Notes: generated from the sequence alone by a model not told the origin. A DNA stretch of 64,000 bases from Blastocystis sp. Blastoise (GCA_039096225.1 JBBPEB010000007.1:1284501-1348500); one strand, 5' to 3'. Counted from the stretch's first letter, positions 47,350 through 60,700 are shown. Numbers and translations: made by a program.

Positions 47350-49909
47350 TTATATAGAAAGGATTATTACCTGGATTATATAGTATTCCCATATTCAAAC
47401 GTGCGAAGAAACCATTATCGGTATATAGAATCATATATTATATATTATATATATTATATGGATCCTTATTTTTATAATTTTGTACCTATAGTTATGTTGT
47501 CGTGCATTTAAAAGACTGCTTATTATTCTTGTTGCTCTTATTACGGTTGTTGTTTTAATCCCTATAACTGTGATGCGAAATAGTTCTACTATGATTGACT
47601 ATGTTGAACACGCTGATTATTTCCCCTATCGTAATAGTACACTCGATTTGCTGCATCAGATTAAAGCCGCGGATACAAGAACTGTATGTTATCTTTAAAT
47701 AATAATTTTATGTATTATAATATTCTCTTTCTTTTTTAAACATTATTTCATATTATAATAATATATATATAATTATATATATATATAGTTTGGTGCTTAT
47801 ACGCCGAATGACCGTAATAGTATATTCCGGTATATGGAATATTATGAGCGTACTCATTTATTTAATTTCCGTTGGGGTGTTTTCCCTGAAATTGAACAAT
47901 GGGATTATGATCCTATGGAAGTACCTGAAAGAGATCGAGATCAACATGTTGAAGTTAATGCTAATAAAGTTCCGGGTGTCGAGTTTATTCCTGATTTAAC
48001 TCCTGAACAATTAGCTCGTATGTGTGAAATTACGTCTGATCTGATATTCCCATTCATTCATATTGATAAACAAAGCAAATATAGAATTGAAGATATGACT
48101 ATAAAGAAAGATGCAGATGCTATTGATGTTGACGATGATGACGATGTGTCATCACGTGCTCGTAGTAGTGTCTCTTCTGAAACGGATAGTAATAAAGATG
48201 AAATTATTTATGATGATAAGAATGGTATTGATCGATTAGATTTAAATAATAATGATATTTGCTTACGATGGAATGTCACAGAAGAAGTAACTGAAATCGA
48301 AGTACCTATTGATGAAGAAGGTAATGAAATTATTTCTACTGTTTGTCCTATTGAAGAAGTTGCTGCTAATACTACTGTTAATGCTGTTACAGATACTAAA
48401 CATAATATAACTCTAAGTTCTAATAAGACTTCAAGTTCTAATATGACTACTATCAATAGTATTCTAAATGCTAAAAATAATAGAACTTCTAATATTACGA
48501 CTCCTCTTTCAATGAAGCTTCCTAAAAAGAATATTAATGTTAAACGTTTGGATCCATTATACGATGATGACGAAGATGAAGATAATGATGTTGAATATGT
48601 TCCTCCATTTCCTACTCATAAAACTAAGAAGGAACAAAATACTCGTGTTATTAAAAACAATATTATTCCTGTTACTAACAGTAAAAAGCAACGTGCTGTT
48701 CCTGAAGATATACCTACTGCTGTTGATGAAAGTGAACAATCTATTGCTATTACTGATAGTAAACAATTCACTCCAATTACAGAAGGTTTACCTACTGCTA
48801 TTACTGATAGTCAACAATGTTATCCTCGTACAAAGAAAGTTATTCGAATAATTAAACATTATATTTGTATTCGTAATAATATGACTGCTATTGCTACTAA
48901 TGATACTACTCCCTCTTCTATGAATGAAACTGCTACTACTACTACTACTCCTGTTACTCCTCCTACTATTACTATTCCTATCATGAACGATATATGTCCT
49001 CTTTCTACTCTTGCTACTGTTATTAATCCTCAATGTTTATATCATGTTGTTGTTTCTAATGGTGCACTTACTCTTTCTCTTCCTGAAGATCAAGATCCTC
49101 TCTATATAATGTCCATTCCTACAATCACCACCAAATGTAAGGATGAAATGAATATAGAGACGGAGTCAAAGGCTCAGAGATCACCACACTCTGTTCCTGA
49201 GACAAATCTTCCTAAAGAAGAAGAAGATATTGATGTCCCTAGCACCTCTAAGACTTCTAGTGTTGTTCCAAATTCTCCTCTGACTGCTGATGAAATGAAG
49301 GATACTACTGTCACCACCTCTAGTATCTCTCCTTCTGATGCTCACACAACACAGAATCTTGAAGATAAACAGTATGTAAATACTCTTGAAGAGATTTCTA
49401 CTACTCGTAAACCTATTGTTCATGGCTGGATTCGATCTTATCATCTCTGGTTAAGTAGTTTTATTCATTATTTAGATAGTATTCTATGCAGTATTCTAAG
49501 TTGTTTCTTTGATGTTCAGTTCTCTGATTATTCTTATTATATTGACACGACATCTATTGTTGGATTCTTCTGCTATATGATTTATTTCGGTTCTATTCTC
49601 TATGGTATTTATTTATTCTTCTGTTCTCTTTACAGTCATTACCATCAATTCTTTATGGATCACGTGACCGACCGCAATCTACTGGTCAAGATAGACGCTT
49701 TCTTCCGTTATGATACTAATCAATATATATATTATGATGAAGATAGTGGCTGTTATCGTGATGTCTTTGGAAAGGAAACTACTTTCGGCTGTGAGAGACC
49801 TGCTGAGTATAATTTGGAATATCACGACACTTGGTATAATACAGTTAGTGATATCAGTGATATCAGTGATAATACTGATGATGAAATGGAAAGAATTATG
49901 AATATGTAA
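40213..49909 (+). CDS. large repeat-rich protein with two membrane segments, unknown function
   Basis: Apparently one gene of about 14 exons and over 2,000 residues; it could be two. The N-terminal exons (40213-42600) give a helical domain (TLVAIDLTKLNQG, DLWDYVFTSLDFLKTKI, LAALGAMSSVEDR). A giant exon from about 42570 contains SVTTPVVVP repeats, eight to nine copies of NSDEEESSVLYEGNA, and Glu runs. The exons at 45069-47150 are rich in S/T-P (TPITPITPTTPT, SPAPSPYMRASTP), probable proline-directed kinase targets. One membrane helix lies near 47510-47570 (LLIILVALITVVVLIPI). A hydrophobic pair lies near 49450-49640 (IHYLDSILCSILSCFF; TSIVGFFCYMIYFGSILYG). The C-terminus is acidic. I recognise no family. 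An envelope or endomembrane scaffold is a guess. The intron at 46199-46381 is GC-AG. Confidence 0.6.
42430..42541. repeat. TATTA pentamer array in an intron
   Basis: About 22 copies of ATATT/TATTA within an intron of the large gene. A smaller relative lies at 42008-42060. Confidence 0.85.
43480..43726 (+). repeat. 30-bp coding repeat (SVTTPVVVP / DVTTTPVVVP)
   Basis: About eight units encoding A/D-S/V-T-T-(T)-P-V-V-V-P/S, with an ABBA-like order of Ser and Asp variants that points to segmental duplication inside the array. Confidence 0.85.
43849..44227 (+). repeat. 45-bp coding repeat encoding NSDEEESSVLYEGNA
   Basis: Eight full units plus a partial ninth. They differ only at a few synonymous sites (AGCAGT, AGCAGC, AGTAGT), so they expanded recently while protein sequence was kept. 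They create long false frames on both strands. Confidence 0.95.
47302..47355. repeat. (ATT)n intron filler
   Basis: About 16 copies of ATT on the sense strand fill the intron between the DPDEDNK exon and the KGLLPGLYS exon of the large gene. Confidence 0.8.
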
Positions 49910-50305
49910 ATATTAAAATATGTATTCATCTTATTGAATCATATTCTCTACTTATCTATTTATATTTATATATTCTCTCTTATTTTACATCTTTTCTAAT
50001 TCATTTTCTTTATTTTGTTTGATCTATTTCTTCGTATATTCTTCACAATATATTCTATTCATTCTTCTTTTTTTTTTAAACATTGATTCTGATCTTTATC
50101 TTTTTTCATTTTTATTTCGTTCTTCCTTTTGGTTGATTATTCTTGGCTATGTATGTTTCTCTTCTAAGATATATACTTCTGCTTGTTCTATTTACGCGAG
50201 ATTTTTTGCGTTGTAAGAGTTAATTCTTGAAATAAGGAGCAATCATTTATTTCTAGAATTCGTTATTTTTTCTATATATATATGTTATATTTTTATATAT
50301 ATAGA

Positions 50306-50525
50306 TTCGTTTTTATTTATATTTAATATATATTTCGTTTTTATTTATATTTAATATATATTTCGTTTTTATTTATATTTAATATATATTTCGTTTTTAT
50401 TTATATTTAATATATTTTTCGTTTTTATTTATATTTAATATATATTTCGTTTTTATTTATATTTAATATATATTTCGTTTTTATTTATATTTAATATATA
50501 TTTTGTTTTTGCTAGTTCCCTAGCT
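50306..50525. repeat. 28-bp minisatellite, eight copies
   Basis: The unit TTCGTTTTTATTTATATTTA plus ATATATAT starts at 50306, 50334, 50362, 50390, 50418, 50446, 50474 and 50502. The spacing is exactly 28 bp and the copies are nearly identical. Confidence 0.95.
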
Positions 50526-50854
50526 TTATTATATATGTACATATATTGTTATTCTTTATACTTGCTTTTTTTTTTGCATTTATTTTTAGAATAATGTTAT
50601 TTACTTCGTTTTTCTTTTTATAAATATATCTTTTTTTTTTTTAATAATTGCTATATGTAGATTATTTAGGGATAATTTATATATTTATGTTGTTTTATTT
50701 GTAACATAGCGTCGTATATATATATTTATATATATACATATATTGATTATCATCACTAAACATATTTTTTTTACAGAAATATGATGATAATCGTAAAACA
50801 ACTATAATATATATTTTGTCTTTATCTTTCTATATATATATCTAATAGGTGTTT

Positions 50855-51795
50855 TTTTCGCTGCTATTTTATGCAGCTTGATTATTTTATTTTAAAAATT
50901 TGTTTATATGTATTTTTTGCTGCTATTTTATGCAGCTTGATTATTTTATTTTAAAAATTTGTTTATATGTATTTTTTGCTGCTATTTTTGTGCAGCCTGA
51001 TTATTTTATTAAAAATTTGTTTATATGTATTTTTTTGCTGCTACTTTATGCAGCTTGATTATTTTATTAAAAATTTGTTTATATATATTTTTTGCTGCTT
51101 GTTTATGCAGCCTGATTATTTTTTTCTATAGTTGTTTATATATATATATTTTGCTGCTTTTTTATGCAGCTTGATTATTTTATTAAAAATTTGTTTATAT
51201 ATATTTTTTGCTGCTTGTTTATGCAGCCTGATTATTTTTTTCTATAGTTGTTTATATATATATATTTTGCTGCTTTTTTATGCAGCTTGATTATTTTATT
51301 AAAAATTTGTTTATATATATCTTTTGCTGCTTGTTTATGCAGCCTGATTATTTTAAAACTTTGTTTATATATACTTTTTGCTGCTTGTTTATGCAGCCTG
51401 ATTATTTTTTTCTATAGTTGTTTATATATATATCTTTTGCTGCTTTTTTATGCAGCTTGATTATTTTATTAAAAATTTGTTTATATATTTTATTGCTTCT
51501 ATTTTATGCAGCTTGATTATTTTATTAAAAATTTGTTTATATATTTTTTGCTGTTATTTTTGTGCAGCTTGATTATTTTATTAAAATTTGTTTATATATT
51601 TTTTGCTGCTATTTTTGTGCAGCCTGATTTTTTTTCTATAGTTTGTTTATATATTTTTTGCTGCTACTTTATGCAGCTTGATTATTTTATTAAAAATTTG
51701 TTTATATATATATATTTTTTTGCTGCTATTTTATGCAGCTTGAATTTTTGTTTATGTGTTTGATATTTTTTTTTTGCTGCTATTTTTCTGCAGCT
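50855..51795. repeat. 54-62-bp minisatellite, 17 units, each with a GCTGC/GCAGC hairpin
   Basis: Each unit has TTTTGCTGC, a 5-8-base T-rich loop, TGCAGC, then TTGATTATTTTATTAAAAATT or CTGATTATTTTTTTCTATAG and GTTTATATATA. GCTGC starts at 50860, 50919, 50978, 51037, 51094, 51153, 51210, 51269, 51326, 51380, 51439, 51605, 51660, 51722 and 51776; two units have GCTTC (51494) and GCTGT (51550). GCAGC is kept in all. Two sub-types alternate around 51094-51270, making a ~116-bp dimer. Confidence 0.9.
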
Positions 51796-52211
51796 TTTTT
51801 TTAAAAATTTGTTTATATGTTATAGTTATCAGATAATATATATGTATTGATTCTTAAAGACTTTAGGATTGGAAGAATTTTTCGTTTCTAAAAGGTGTTT
51901 CTACCTTGTGTCCAGTTGATTCGTGAAGTTTATTCTATATTCTATGTTTGTTTGTCTTTAATTGAAGGTTTGTTTATTTTGTCTTAAATTATCTGATGCT
52001 AATATTATATATATTATTATAGTATGTATTGCTTTTGAATAACTTCTTTATTCTTTTTACTATAATAATATATATATTATATTAAAATTTTAAAATAGAA
52101 AAAAAAAATAATTGTGTTTTGTTTGACTTTGTTTTTATAAATGTATTAAACAACTAAACAATAAATAAAAACGACATAAATTTAAAAATAAAAAAACAAA
52201 TAAGAGTAATT

Positions 52212-53460
52212 TTAGAGCATTGGTATTCCAAGAAGAGTATGTATATGATAATTATAAGAGGAACTGAGAGAGAGAATAGGTAGTAATTCAATGATATTGT
52301 TTTTGAGTATTTCTGTTTGTTGTTGATAGGATTCATGAATTGTGCATGAATATAGGATATTAAGAGTTATAAAGCAAATCATTTGACTTATTTCTTGAAG
52401 AATGGATGAATATTTCTGTTTATAGGATTGTTGTTCTAGGAAATGAATAAATGTGGGATATATATTCATAAATTCATTTAAATAATTAATAAGAAGTAAT
52501 ATATTATCTTGATTATTTGATGTGATAGGAATGGTGTGAATGGAATAATCGACTTGAGATAAGGAAAGATAAGTATCAAATAAAGTATTATATGTATTAT
52601 GTATGTAATAATAAAAGATAAAACCAGATAAACCCATCGAATTCCAAAAATGTAATTCTGTTTTATTAGAATCAATTTTATTCAGAATAGAGAGAAGATT
52701 ATTACTGTAGAATATCTTTTCTTTTTGAGTAAAAAATGAAAAATACTGAGGGATAGAAAACTGATAGATAATCTAAGAAATAAATGAATGATAATAATAT
52801 AGTTATTTAATAATTTATATAAGTATATATACTTGAGAAGCTTTTAAAAAGTTTTGTTGTAAGATATTCATGAATATTTCGGATAAATAATCGTGAATAT
52901 AATGATAATAAGAAGCTGCATGTGTATAAAATATATCTAGTTCAATATTTAAATTCTTAAATATATTTGTAAGTTTTACAATATCTTGTTTATATATATT
53001 AATATATTCACCTATATAAAGCGACAGTTGTGTATCTATGCACTCAATTCGTTTCTTAGGATCCTGAATGAAGGAAAGTATATATAACGGCATAATAAAA
53101 TCATCTATAAAGTATAATAAATATTATATTATGTTTAATAATAAGTATAATAATATGTTTAATGATAAGAAATATAATATGTTTAATGATAAGTATTATA
53201 ATATGTTTAATGATAAGAAATATAATATGTTTAATGATAAGTATAATAATATGTTTAATGATAAGAAATATAAATATAATAAGATATGTTTAATAATAAT
53301 AAATATAAATATATACTACGTAGGTTAAGTTGAAATATAAGTTCATTACTTATATAAATAGAACTCCATAAATCATTTGAATAAGAACGTAATGGATATA
53401 CAAGAGGAAGGAATGTATATATATACCAATTAAAAACAACTGATATATAGGAATCAGGAA

Positions 53461-53550
<90 letters not shown>

Positions 53551-53875
53551 CTGTTCATATTGAGGAATTGCTCCTTGTCACATGATAATTGGCCAATAAT
53601 TAGCAAGATGTTCCAAAGAGAATCATAATAATGAATAGAATCATCAATATTAGAAATATTTGAAAACAAAGGATTTGGAGTAGGATATAGAATAGCTTCA
53701 TTCCCGCGGTTATTCGATGAATTATAGGAATGATCCATATAATAATTAATAAGAGAAGTGAATGACGTGATATTAACATCTGGTGTATACCTATATATAT
53801 ATATATTTAGTTATATATATATATATACATATAGTAATAAAAAAATAATAATAAATAAATAAATAAATAAATGAA

Positions 53876-53911
<36 letters not shown>

Positions 53912-55961
53912 AAATAAATGAATAAATAAATAAATAAATAAATAAATACCAAAGAAGGAAAGAAAGTGCTTGAATATAGTTCATTCCTGTTAAACAGGAA
54001 ATACATTGATTTCTGTCAATAAATAGAGAATAAAAAATATAACGAGAGGAATTCGATATATCTAGAGGATTCGACTGAAAGTATTCTGAAAGTTGCTGAA
54101 TGACGGATGCGAAAACAAATGGAGAATCAACTATGTAATTAATTAATAATAAACAATATAATAATAAGAATAGTATAAAAATAGTATAATAATAATTATC
54201 TATAAGATTTTGTATTAAACGAATAATGATATATAGAAAATACATAATAAAGAGATAATAGATATTAATTGAGGATCTTCGTTAGCTTCTGTTAAGAATT
54301 GAATTGTATTCAGTACATCTCTTCTCAATAATGAGTAGAATGCTTTCATATATATATCTTGGTCATTAAATAAAGATGATGATAAAGGATAGAGAGAATA
54401 TGATATAGTAGTACTAGTAGTACTAGTAGTACTAGTAGAAGTATATTGTAAGATCGATTCTAAGAAGACAGAAAAGTTATATAGATCAAAGCTTTGGGTA
54501 CTTGGCCTATATATTATTATTAGAGAGAATAATCAATACTATATATATATATATATATACAAATTTATGGATTTCTTGTCCATTTGAATGAGAAGATTAA
54601 GAATAAAATGAACATATATAATAATCTCAATATGATCTCGTTGATCTATAATAATAACATGAATATAAGATAATATATTAAATAAAAAGAATAATAAAAA
54701 TAATATTAAAATAAAAATAATATAAAAGATATATAAAAATAAAAATGCAATTATATAAATATAAAAATAACAAAAACATATAAAAAAATAATATAAAATT
54801 AAAATAAATAAAAACACTATATACTCTGTTCAATAATATTTTGAATGTACATATCGATCTGTTGAATAATATTCATACATTGATTTTTTATGACTTCTTT
54901 AGTATCTATATCATTATGAATAGAAGAATAAGAAGATTTCAGAAGATCAAATAACCAACTGAAAATAGAATCATCAGATACAGAAGAGTTTCTTAATAAT
55001 AATTCATGTATATTATATATAGATAAAGAATTCTTTAAAGAAAAATCATTGAATTGATGTGTTTCAGTATAAGATATTTCTTTACTAGGAATAATGATAT
55101 TCCCTTGGGAATTCATAGAGGAACCAAATGAAAAATGATTATATAAAGAAATAGGATTTGAAGTATATTTTAAACTAATATTATTTTGTAACTTTGATTC
55201 TATCATTTTCATTGTATTAGACGAATGGTCTTGAGATTGTTCTGATTCTGTTTGATTAGAATCCATATAAAAACGAGAAGAAGGAGAAACAGATAATAAA
55301 TGGGTAAGTATTTTTTGATTAGACTTCTTATTGATAGTATTTGTATTATAATCTGTATTCTTTAAAATTGATTGTTTCATTATTTCAGAATTATCATAAT
55401 TATTATCTTCAGAAACAGATTCAGAAATCTTGTTTTCAGAAGATGTAAAACGAAATAAACTAAGTAATGTTTCATTTTGAAGATTTCGTTTATTTAATAC
55501 ATTAAATTCTATATTCTTATCATTCAATCCATTCGATCCCTCTTCATTACAAAAAGTACCTGGAGCAGGAACACAAGAAAACCTTAAATAATCATCTAAA
55601 ATAGATTTTGTAAAATCAATAGTATCTTGAATAGGACTCATCATTTTTTTATATTCTTCATTAACTTTAGATTCAATAGACAAACTGTCAGACATTGGAT
55701 GTTGTTGAAGAGAATCATTTGTTTCATAATCTATAATCAAATTAATATTCCTAAATAATTAATTAATTCTATACTTTTATCATATGATTCTTGCATGGTT
55801 AAATTGGTACAATTTGTATTTTGCTCAACACATTGATTTAGTGAAGTGTCTATAAGATATATAAGTACACAGTAATGTAATATATAGTATATAATAAAAA
55901 TACTATGATCCAAGATCGGTAAATCATGTCTTCCAGAAGAAGAGTTGCTTATCATATCCAT
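52212..55961 (-). CDS. Nup96-like nucleoporin (Y-complex), separate gene
   Basis: About nine exons, starting [18 protein letters not shown] and joined by introns to [10 protein letters not shown] and [11 protein letters not shown]. The N-terminal ~300 residues are polar. The helical part then follows Nup96: [29 protein letters not shown]; a block from [14 protein letters not shown] to [17 protein letters not shown] (the L-A-G...W-x-x-A-L-x-L-x-L-W-Y motif); [13 protein letters not shown]; and [14 protein letters not shown]. These are the ACE1-type helices of the Nup96/Nup145C arm of the nuclear-pore outer ring. It lies 476 bp downstream of the Nup98-like gene on the same strand. Introns include a 29-bp minisatellite (53100-53280) and about 42 TA repeats (53463-53545). 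The alternative is another ACE1 protein, but the neighbour supports Nup96. Confidence 0.7.
53100..53285. repeat. ~29-bp minisatellite in a Nup96 intron
   Basis: A unit of ATAATATGTTTAATGATAAG plus AAATAT repeats about six times in the intron before the [12 protein letters not shown]-type exon. Confidence 0.85.
53463..53545. repeat. (TA)n intron filler
   Basis: About 41 uninterrupted TA units forming nearly all of an intron in the Nup96-like gene. Confidence 0.9.
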
Positions 55962-56437
55962 AATTGTTTGAAAATAGAATATTCTAATGATCCCTATATC
56001 TATATATGACTGAGATAGATATAAGTGAATTGTTTATGATGAGAAATAAGTAATAGTTTATACTTTGTTGGCAAACAATGAATTGTTTTTTCTTTTTAAA
56101 AATAAACGCTTCTGTATCAGTTTATTCGTGGAAATTACATAGATTTAAAAAGAAATGTTTTTATAGAATTAAATGACTATTAGAAATAAATATTACAGTT
56201 TTAAATAGTATTTCTATGTATGGACAACTTTTGCTAATATACAGAGATGAACGAAACAAGTAAATAAAAAATTCAAAAATAATTAAAAAAAAGATATATT
56301 AATAATGTTAATAAAAGATGATAATAAAATAAAAGATCATGAATAATTATATAAAGAATAAAAATAAAAACAATTTGGAAATAAGTTTAGTAGAGAATAT
56401 TTTAGAATAAAATATGAAAATTTCTTTTATAGCAAAT
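55962..56437. promoter_or_regulatory. 476-bp spacer between Nup98-like and Nup96-like genes
   Basis: AT-rich sequence between the Nup98 stop and the Nup96 ATG, both on the minus strand. It must hold the Nup98 terminator and, if Nup96 has its own transcript, its promoter. No element is recognisable by eye. There is no open frame linking the two genes. Confidence 0.5.
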
Positions 56438-57663
56438 TTAGAAATGATCAATAGTGAAACACCAAATTTGTTCTTCTTCATCGAAGCTTAAGAAAGTAGC
56501 CATTTGGTCTTTGCAATAATCTTGAAGGAATTGAGTTTGAGTTTTTCCTTTTAAAACGGATTCCGATAAAGGAGTGGTATGGAGAACCAAAGTACATTTG
56601 GTATTCAATTTTTTACCATTTTCAGGATAATCTGATTCTTTATATGTAGGATAAAGCTATATAAATGATAATTATACATGATATTAATGATTTATAATAA
56701 TAATATAAAATTTATAATAAAAATAATAAAATTTATAATAAAAATAATAGAATTTATAATAAATATATATACAGTAACAATAGGAATGCCTTGTTGATTT
56801 TTTGAGAATACAATATCTTTATCGATATTGAGATCTCTAACATCGACGTGTTCTTGCCATTCAATAGATCCAAATTCAGGATTTTCGACTTTAAAAGGGT
56901 AAATATCCGAGAGTTGAAGATCATTCATAGATTGTAATTTAGATAATGAAGGAGTAATAACGAGATTTGGCATATAAGAAACAGGAGCATGAATATTAGT
57001 AGAGAGAGGAGAAGAAATAGAAGCGGCTTTAGGAGAGGAAGGAGAGGAAGGAGCTATAGGAGAGGAAGGAGAAGAAGAAGAAGGAGAAGAAGAAGAAGAA
57101 GAAGGAGAAACATGAGATGGAGAGAGCATATAATCATCTATAAAATATATAAATAAATATAAATATAAATAAATAATAAATAAAAAATTAAAATAAAAAA
57201 AAAATAAATAAATAAAAAGATCACAATAATAATTGATATATACTAGGAATATTATAGATTTGAAGACAGTCATTATCTGAAATATTATAATCACGGAGAG
57301 TTTTCTTATTATTAAGAGAATGATTGTCAAATGAAAGAACTACAGACTCAGGAGAAGAACAAATTATACCCTATATATATATAATAATAATGAATAAATA
57401 ATATTAATAATAAAAATAATAATAAGTAATATTAAAAATAATAAATAAATAATATAAATAGTAAAAATAATAATGAATAGAATTACATTGACTTCTAAGT
57501 AAAGAGTTTTGATGGCAAGAACAGTATCTAATTCATAGCATTTAATTGTAGTTGTCTGATTTCCATTAATAACAATAATAGAAAGAGCCTATATATAAAA
57601 AGAACAATAGAAATAAAAGAAAAATAATTTGAGTAATATAATGTGAATAACAAGTATAATATA

Positions 57664-57725
<62 letters not shown>

Positions 57726-60700
57726 TTTAGGAATATCACTTGTTTCTGAAATAACATCCTTTGAATTAGCAACAGGTTTATTCGATAATAATTGTAATAT
57801 ATCTTTACGAATAACAATAGAATCACGAATAACAAGATCCTTAGGATTCTTCATAAGATTTCCTGATGTCATATAACGACCTGGTTTATAGAAATTATCT
57901 CCAAGGGAAAAGGGTACCATACCATCAGAGTAATTTCCATGAGAAATTGAACTACGAGAAATAGGATTTTTTGGTTTAATTTTCGCATGATCTTTATTAT
58001 CAACAGGAGAAGCAGAGGATTGAATTAATATATAGATATATATATATATATGTTAAACATAAAGAATATATATTGATTTAAAAGAAACATAAAGAATAGC
58101 AATAAGACAAGTATAATGATATTTTTTATTACTATTAATATATATATATATATAAATAATAAAAATAATTAGTGACACAAATAAAAGACATACATATATT
58201 CATTGTATTATTACGAATTGCATTAAGTTTACCATCAATTTGAATCATATCAGCAAAATCATTTGAAAGAGGAGGAACTTCTATAGAGATTCAATGATAT
58301 AGAATAAGGATTCAATATATATATATATAGATATATACGAGTATTATTATTATTAGCACCTTGTTGATTCCAATTCATACCACCATTAGTACCAAAACCA
58401 GTTGAAGTACCAAAACCACTAGTACCAAACCCACTAGTTCCAAATCCAGTTGTTGCAGGTTTATTAGTACCAAATCCACTAGTACCAAAACCACTAGTAC
58501 CAAATCCAGTAGTAGTATTAGTACCAAATCCAGTAGTACCAGTAGTACCAAATCCAGTAGTACCTGTAGTTCCAAATCCAGTTGTACCAGTAGTACCAAA
58601 TCCAGTTGTACCAGTAGTACCAAATCCAGTTGTACCAGTGGTACCAAATCCAGTTGAAGTACCAAATCCAGTGGTTGCAGGTTTATTAGTACCAAAGCCA
58701 GTAGTACCTGTTGTACCAAAACCAGTAGTATTAGTACCAAAACCAGTGGTTGCAGGTTTATTAGTTCCAAAACCAGTTGTACCAAAACCAGTAGTACCAG
58801 TAGTATTAGTACCAAATCCAGTAGTACCAGTAGTATTAGTACCAAAACCAGTAGTACCTGTTGTACCAAATCCAGTAGTACCAGTAGTATTAGTACCAAA
58901 ACCAGTAGTACCAGTGGTACCAAATCCAGTAGTACCAGTGGTACCAAAACCAGTAGTACCAGTAGTACCAAAACCTGTAGTATTAGTACCAAAACCAGTA
59001 GTTGCAGGTTTATTAGTTCCAAAACCAGTAGTACCAAAACCAGTAGTAGTATTAGTACCAAAACCAGTAGTACCAGTAGTATTAGTACCAAATCCAGTAG
59101 TACCTGTTGTACCAAATCCAGTAGTACCTGTTGTACCAAATCCAGTAGTACCTGTTGTACCAAATCCAGTAGTATTAGTACCAAAACCAGTAGTAGTATT
59201 ATTAGTAGCACCAAATCCAGTAGTATTACCGAATCCAGTAACAGCAGTAGTATTAGTACCAAATCCAGTTGTATTAGTACCAAAACCAGTAGTACCACTA
59301 GTATTAGTACCAAAACCAGTAGTATTACCGAATCCAGTAGTACCAGTAGTATTAGTAGCACCAAATCCAGTAGTATTACCAAAACCAGTAGTATTACCAA
59401 ATCCAGTAACAGCAGTAGTTGCTATATATAAAGATAATAATATAGATAGGATTATATATATATGATAGAAAACATACGTTGTTGTTGAGTGAGAGCAGGA
59501 TTAGCATTCTAGAGAGAAAAATAAGTTTTATATATAATGTATAATAAAAATAAATAAAAAATGAATAATAAAATAATAAAAAAATTTGATTATTAAATAG
59601 GAAAAATAAATATATATAAATTAAGATTATTACATACACATTTCTTATTGGCAATATAATCAGCCATACGTATTTCTAAAATTGTTTTATCTTTATAATC
59701 AGGCATAGCACAAAGAGAGCAATAATGAACATTTTCTTTTCCTTCATTCTATAGAGTAGATATAATTAGTAAATAATAAAACATATCAATCGTAAAATAA
59801 TTAATATAATTATTCGAATAGAATAGTAATAACATTGATAATTACATACTTTAATAGTTTCTTTATAAACAGTTGTTGTACCAGGTTGAGAACTGGTACC
59901 AAAACCAGTATTAGTAGCACCAAAACCAGTATTAGTAGCACCAAAACCAGTTGTATTACCAAAACCAGTAGTATTACCAAAACCAGTTGAAGTATTATTA
60001 GTATTACCAAAACCAGTTGTATTACCGAATCCAGTAACAGCAGTAGTATTAGTAGCACCAAATCCAGTTGTATTACCAAATCCAGTAGTATTACCAAATC
60101 CAGTAGTATTACCAAATCCAGTAGTATTACCAAATCCAGTACCAGCAGTAGTATTAGTAGCACCAAAACCAGTAGTATTAGTAGCACCAAAACCAGTAGT
60201 ATTAGTAGCACCAAAACCAGTAGTATTACCGAATCCAGTACCAGTATTAGTAGCACCGAATCCAGTAACAGCAGTAGTATTAGTAGCACCAAAACCATTA
60301 GGATTACCGAATCCAGTACCAGTAGTATTAGTAGCTCCGAATCCAGTATTAGTAGCACCGAATCCAGTATTAGTAGCACCGAATCCAGTATTGTTAGTAG
60401 CACCAAATCCTGTTGTAGTTTTTGATGCACCAAAATTAGTTGTTGTACCAAAAGTAGATTTAGGTTTATTACCAAAACCTGTTGCCTATATAAATAATAA
60501 AAATAAATATTTGAGAAAAAGTAGAGTATAAGATTTTATAAATGCATATATTTTGTGAATTCTATTATATATTAATAAGAAAATAAATATTTACGTTGTT
60601 ACCAAATAAATTCGTAGAGGAAGCTGTATTAAAAGGATTAGTTACACCAAATCCTGAAGTTGATCCAAAGCCAGTACCAGCATTATTTCCAAATCCAGTT

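Larger units (their letters stand above)
49910..52211. other. 2.3-kb gene-free interval between convergent genes
   Basis: It lies between the large gene (+) and the Nup96-like gene (-). It contains the 28-bp and 54-62-bp tandem arrays listed separately and otherwise T-rich sequence. No coding frame is supported; the longest frames simply read through the arrays. Confidence 0.6.

Noticed and set aside
50855-51795. CRISPR-like array of short palindromic repeats
   Set aside because: The whole 54-62-bp unit is repeated, so there are no unique spacers. The context is nuclear and eukaryotic, and there are no cas genes.
58638-59465. 275-codon plus-strand frame with PNPVV-type repeats
   Set aside because: Antisense shadow of the Nup98 TGFG repeats, which continue in frame with GLEBS and autopeptidase exons.
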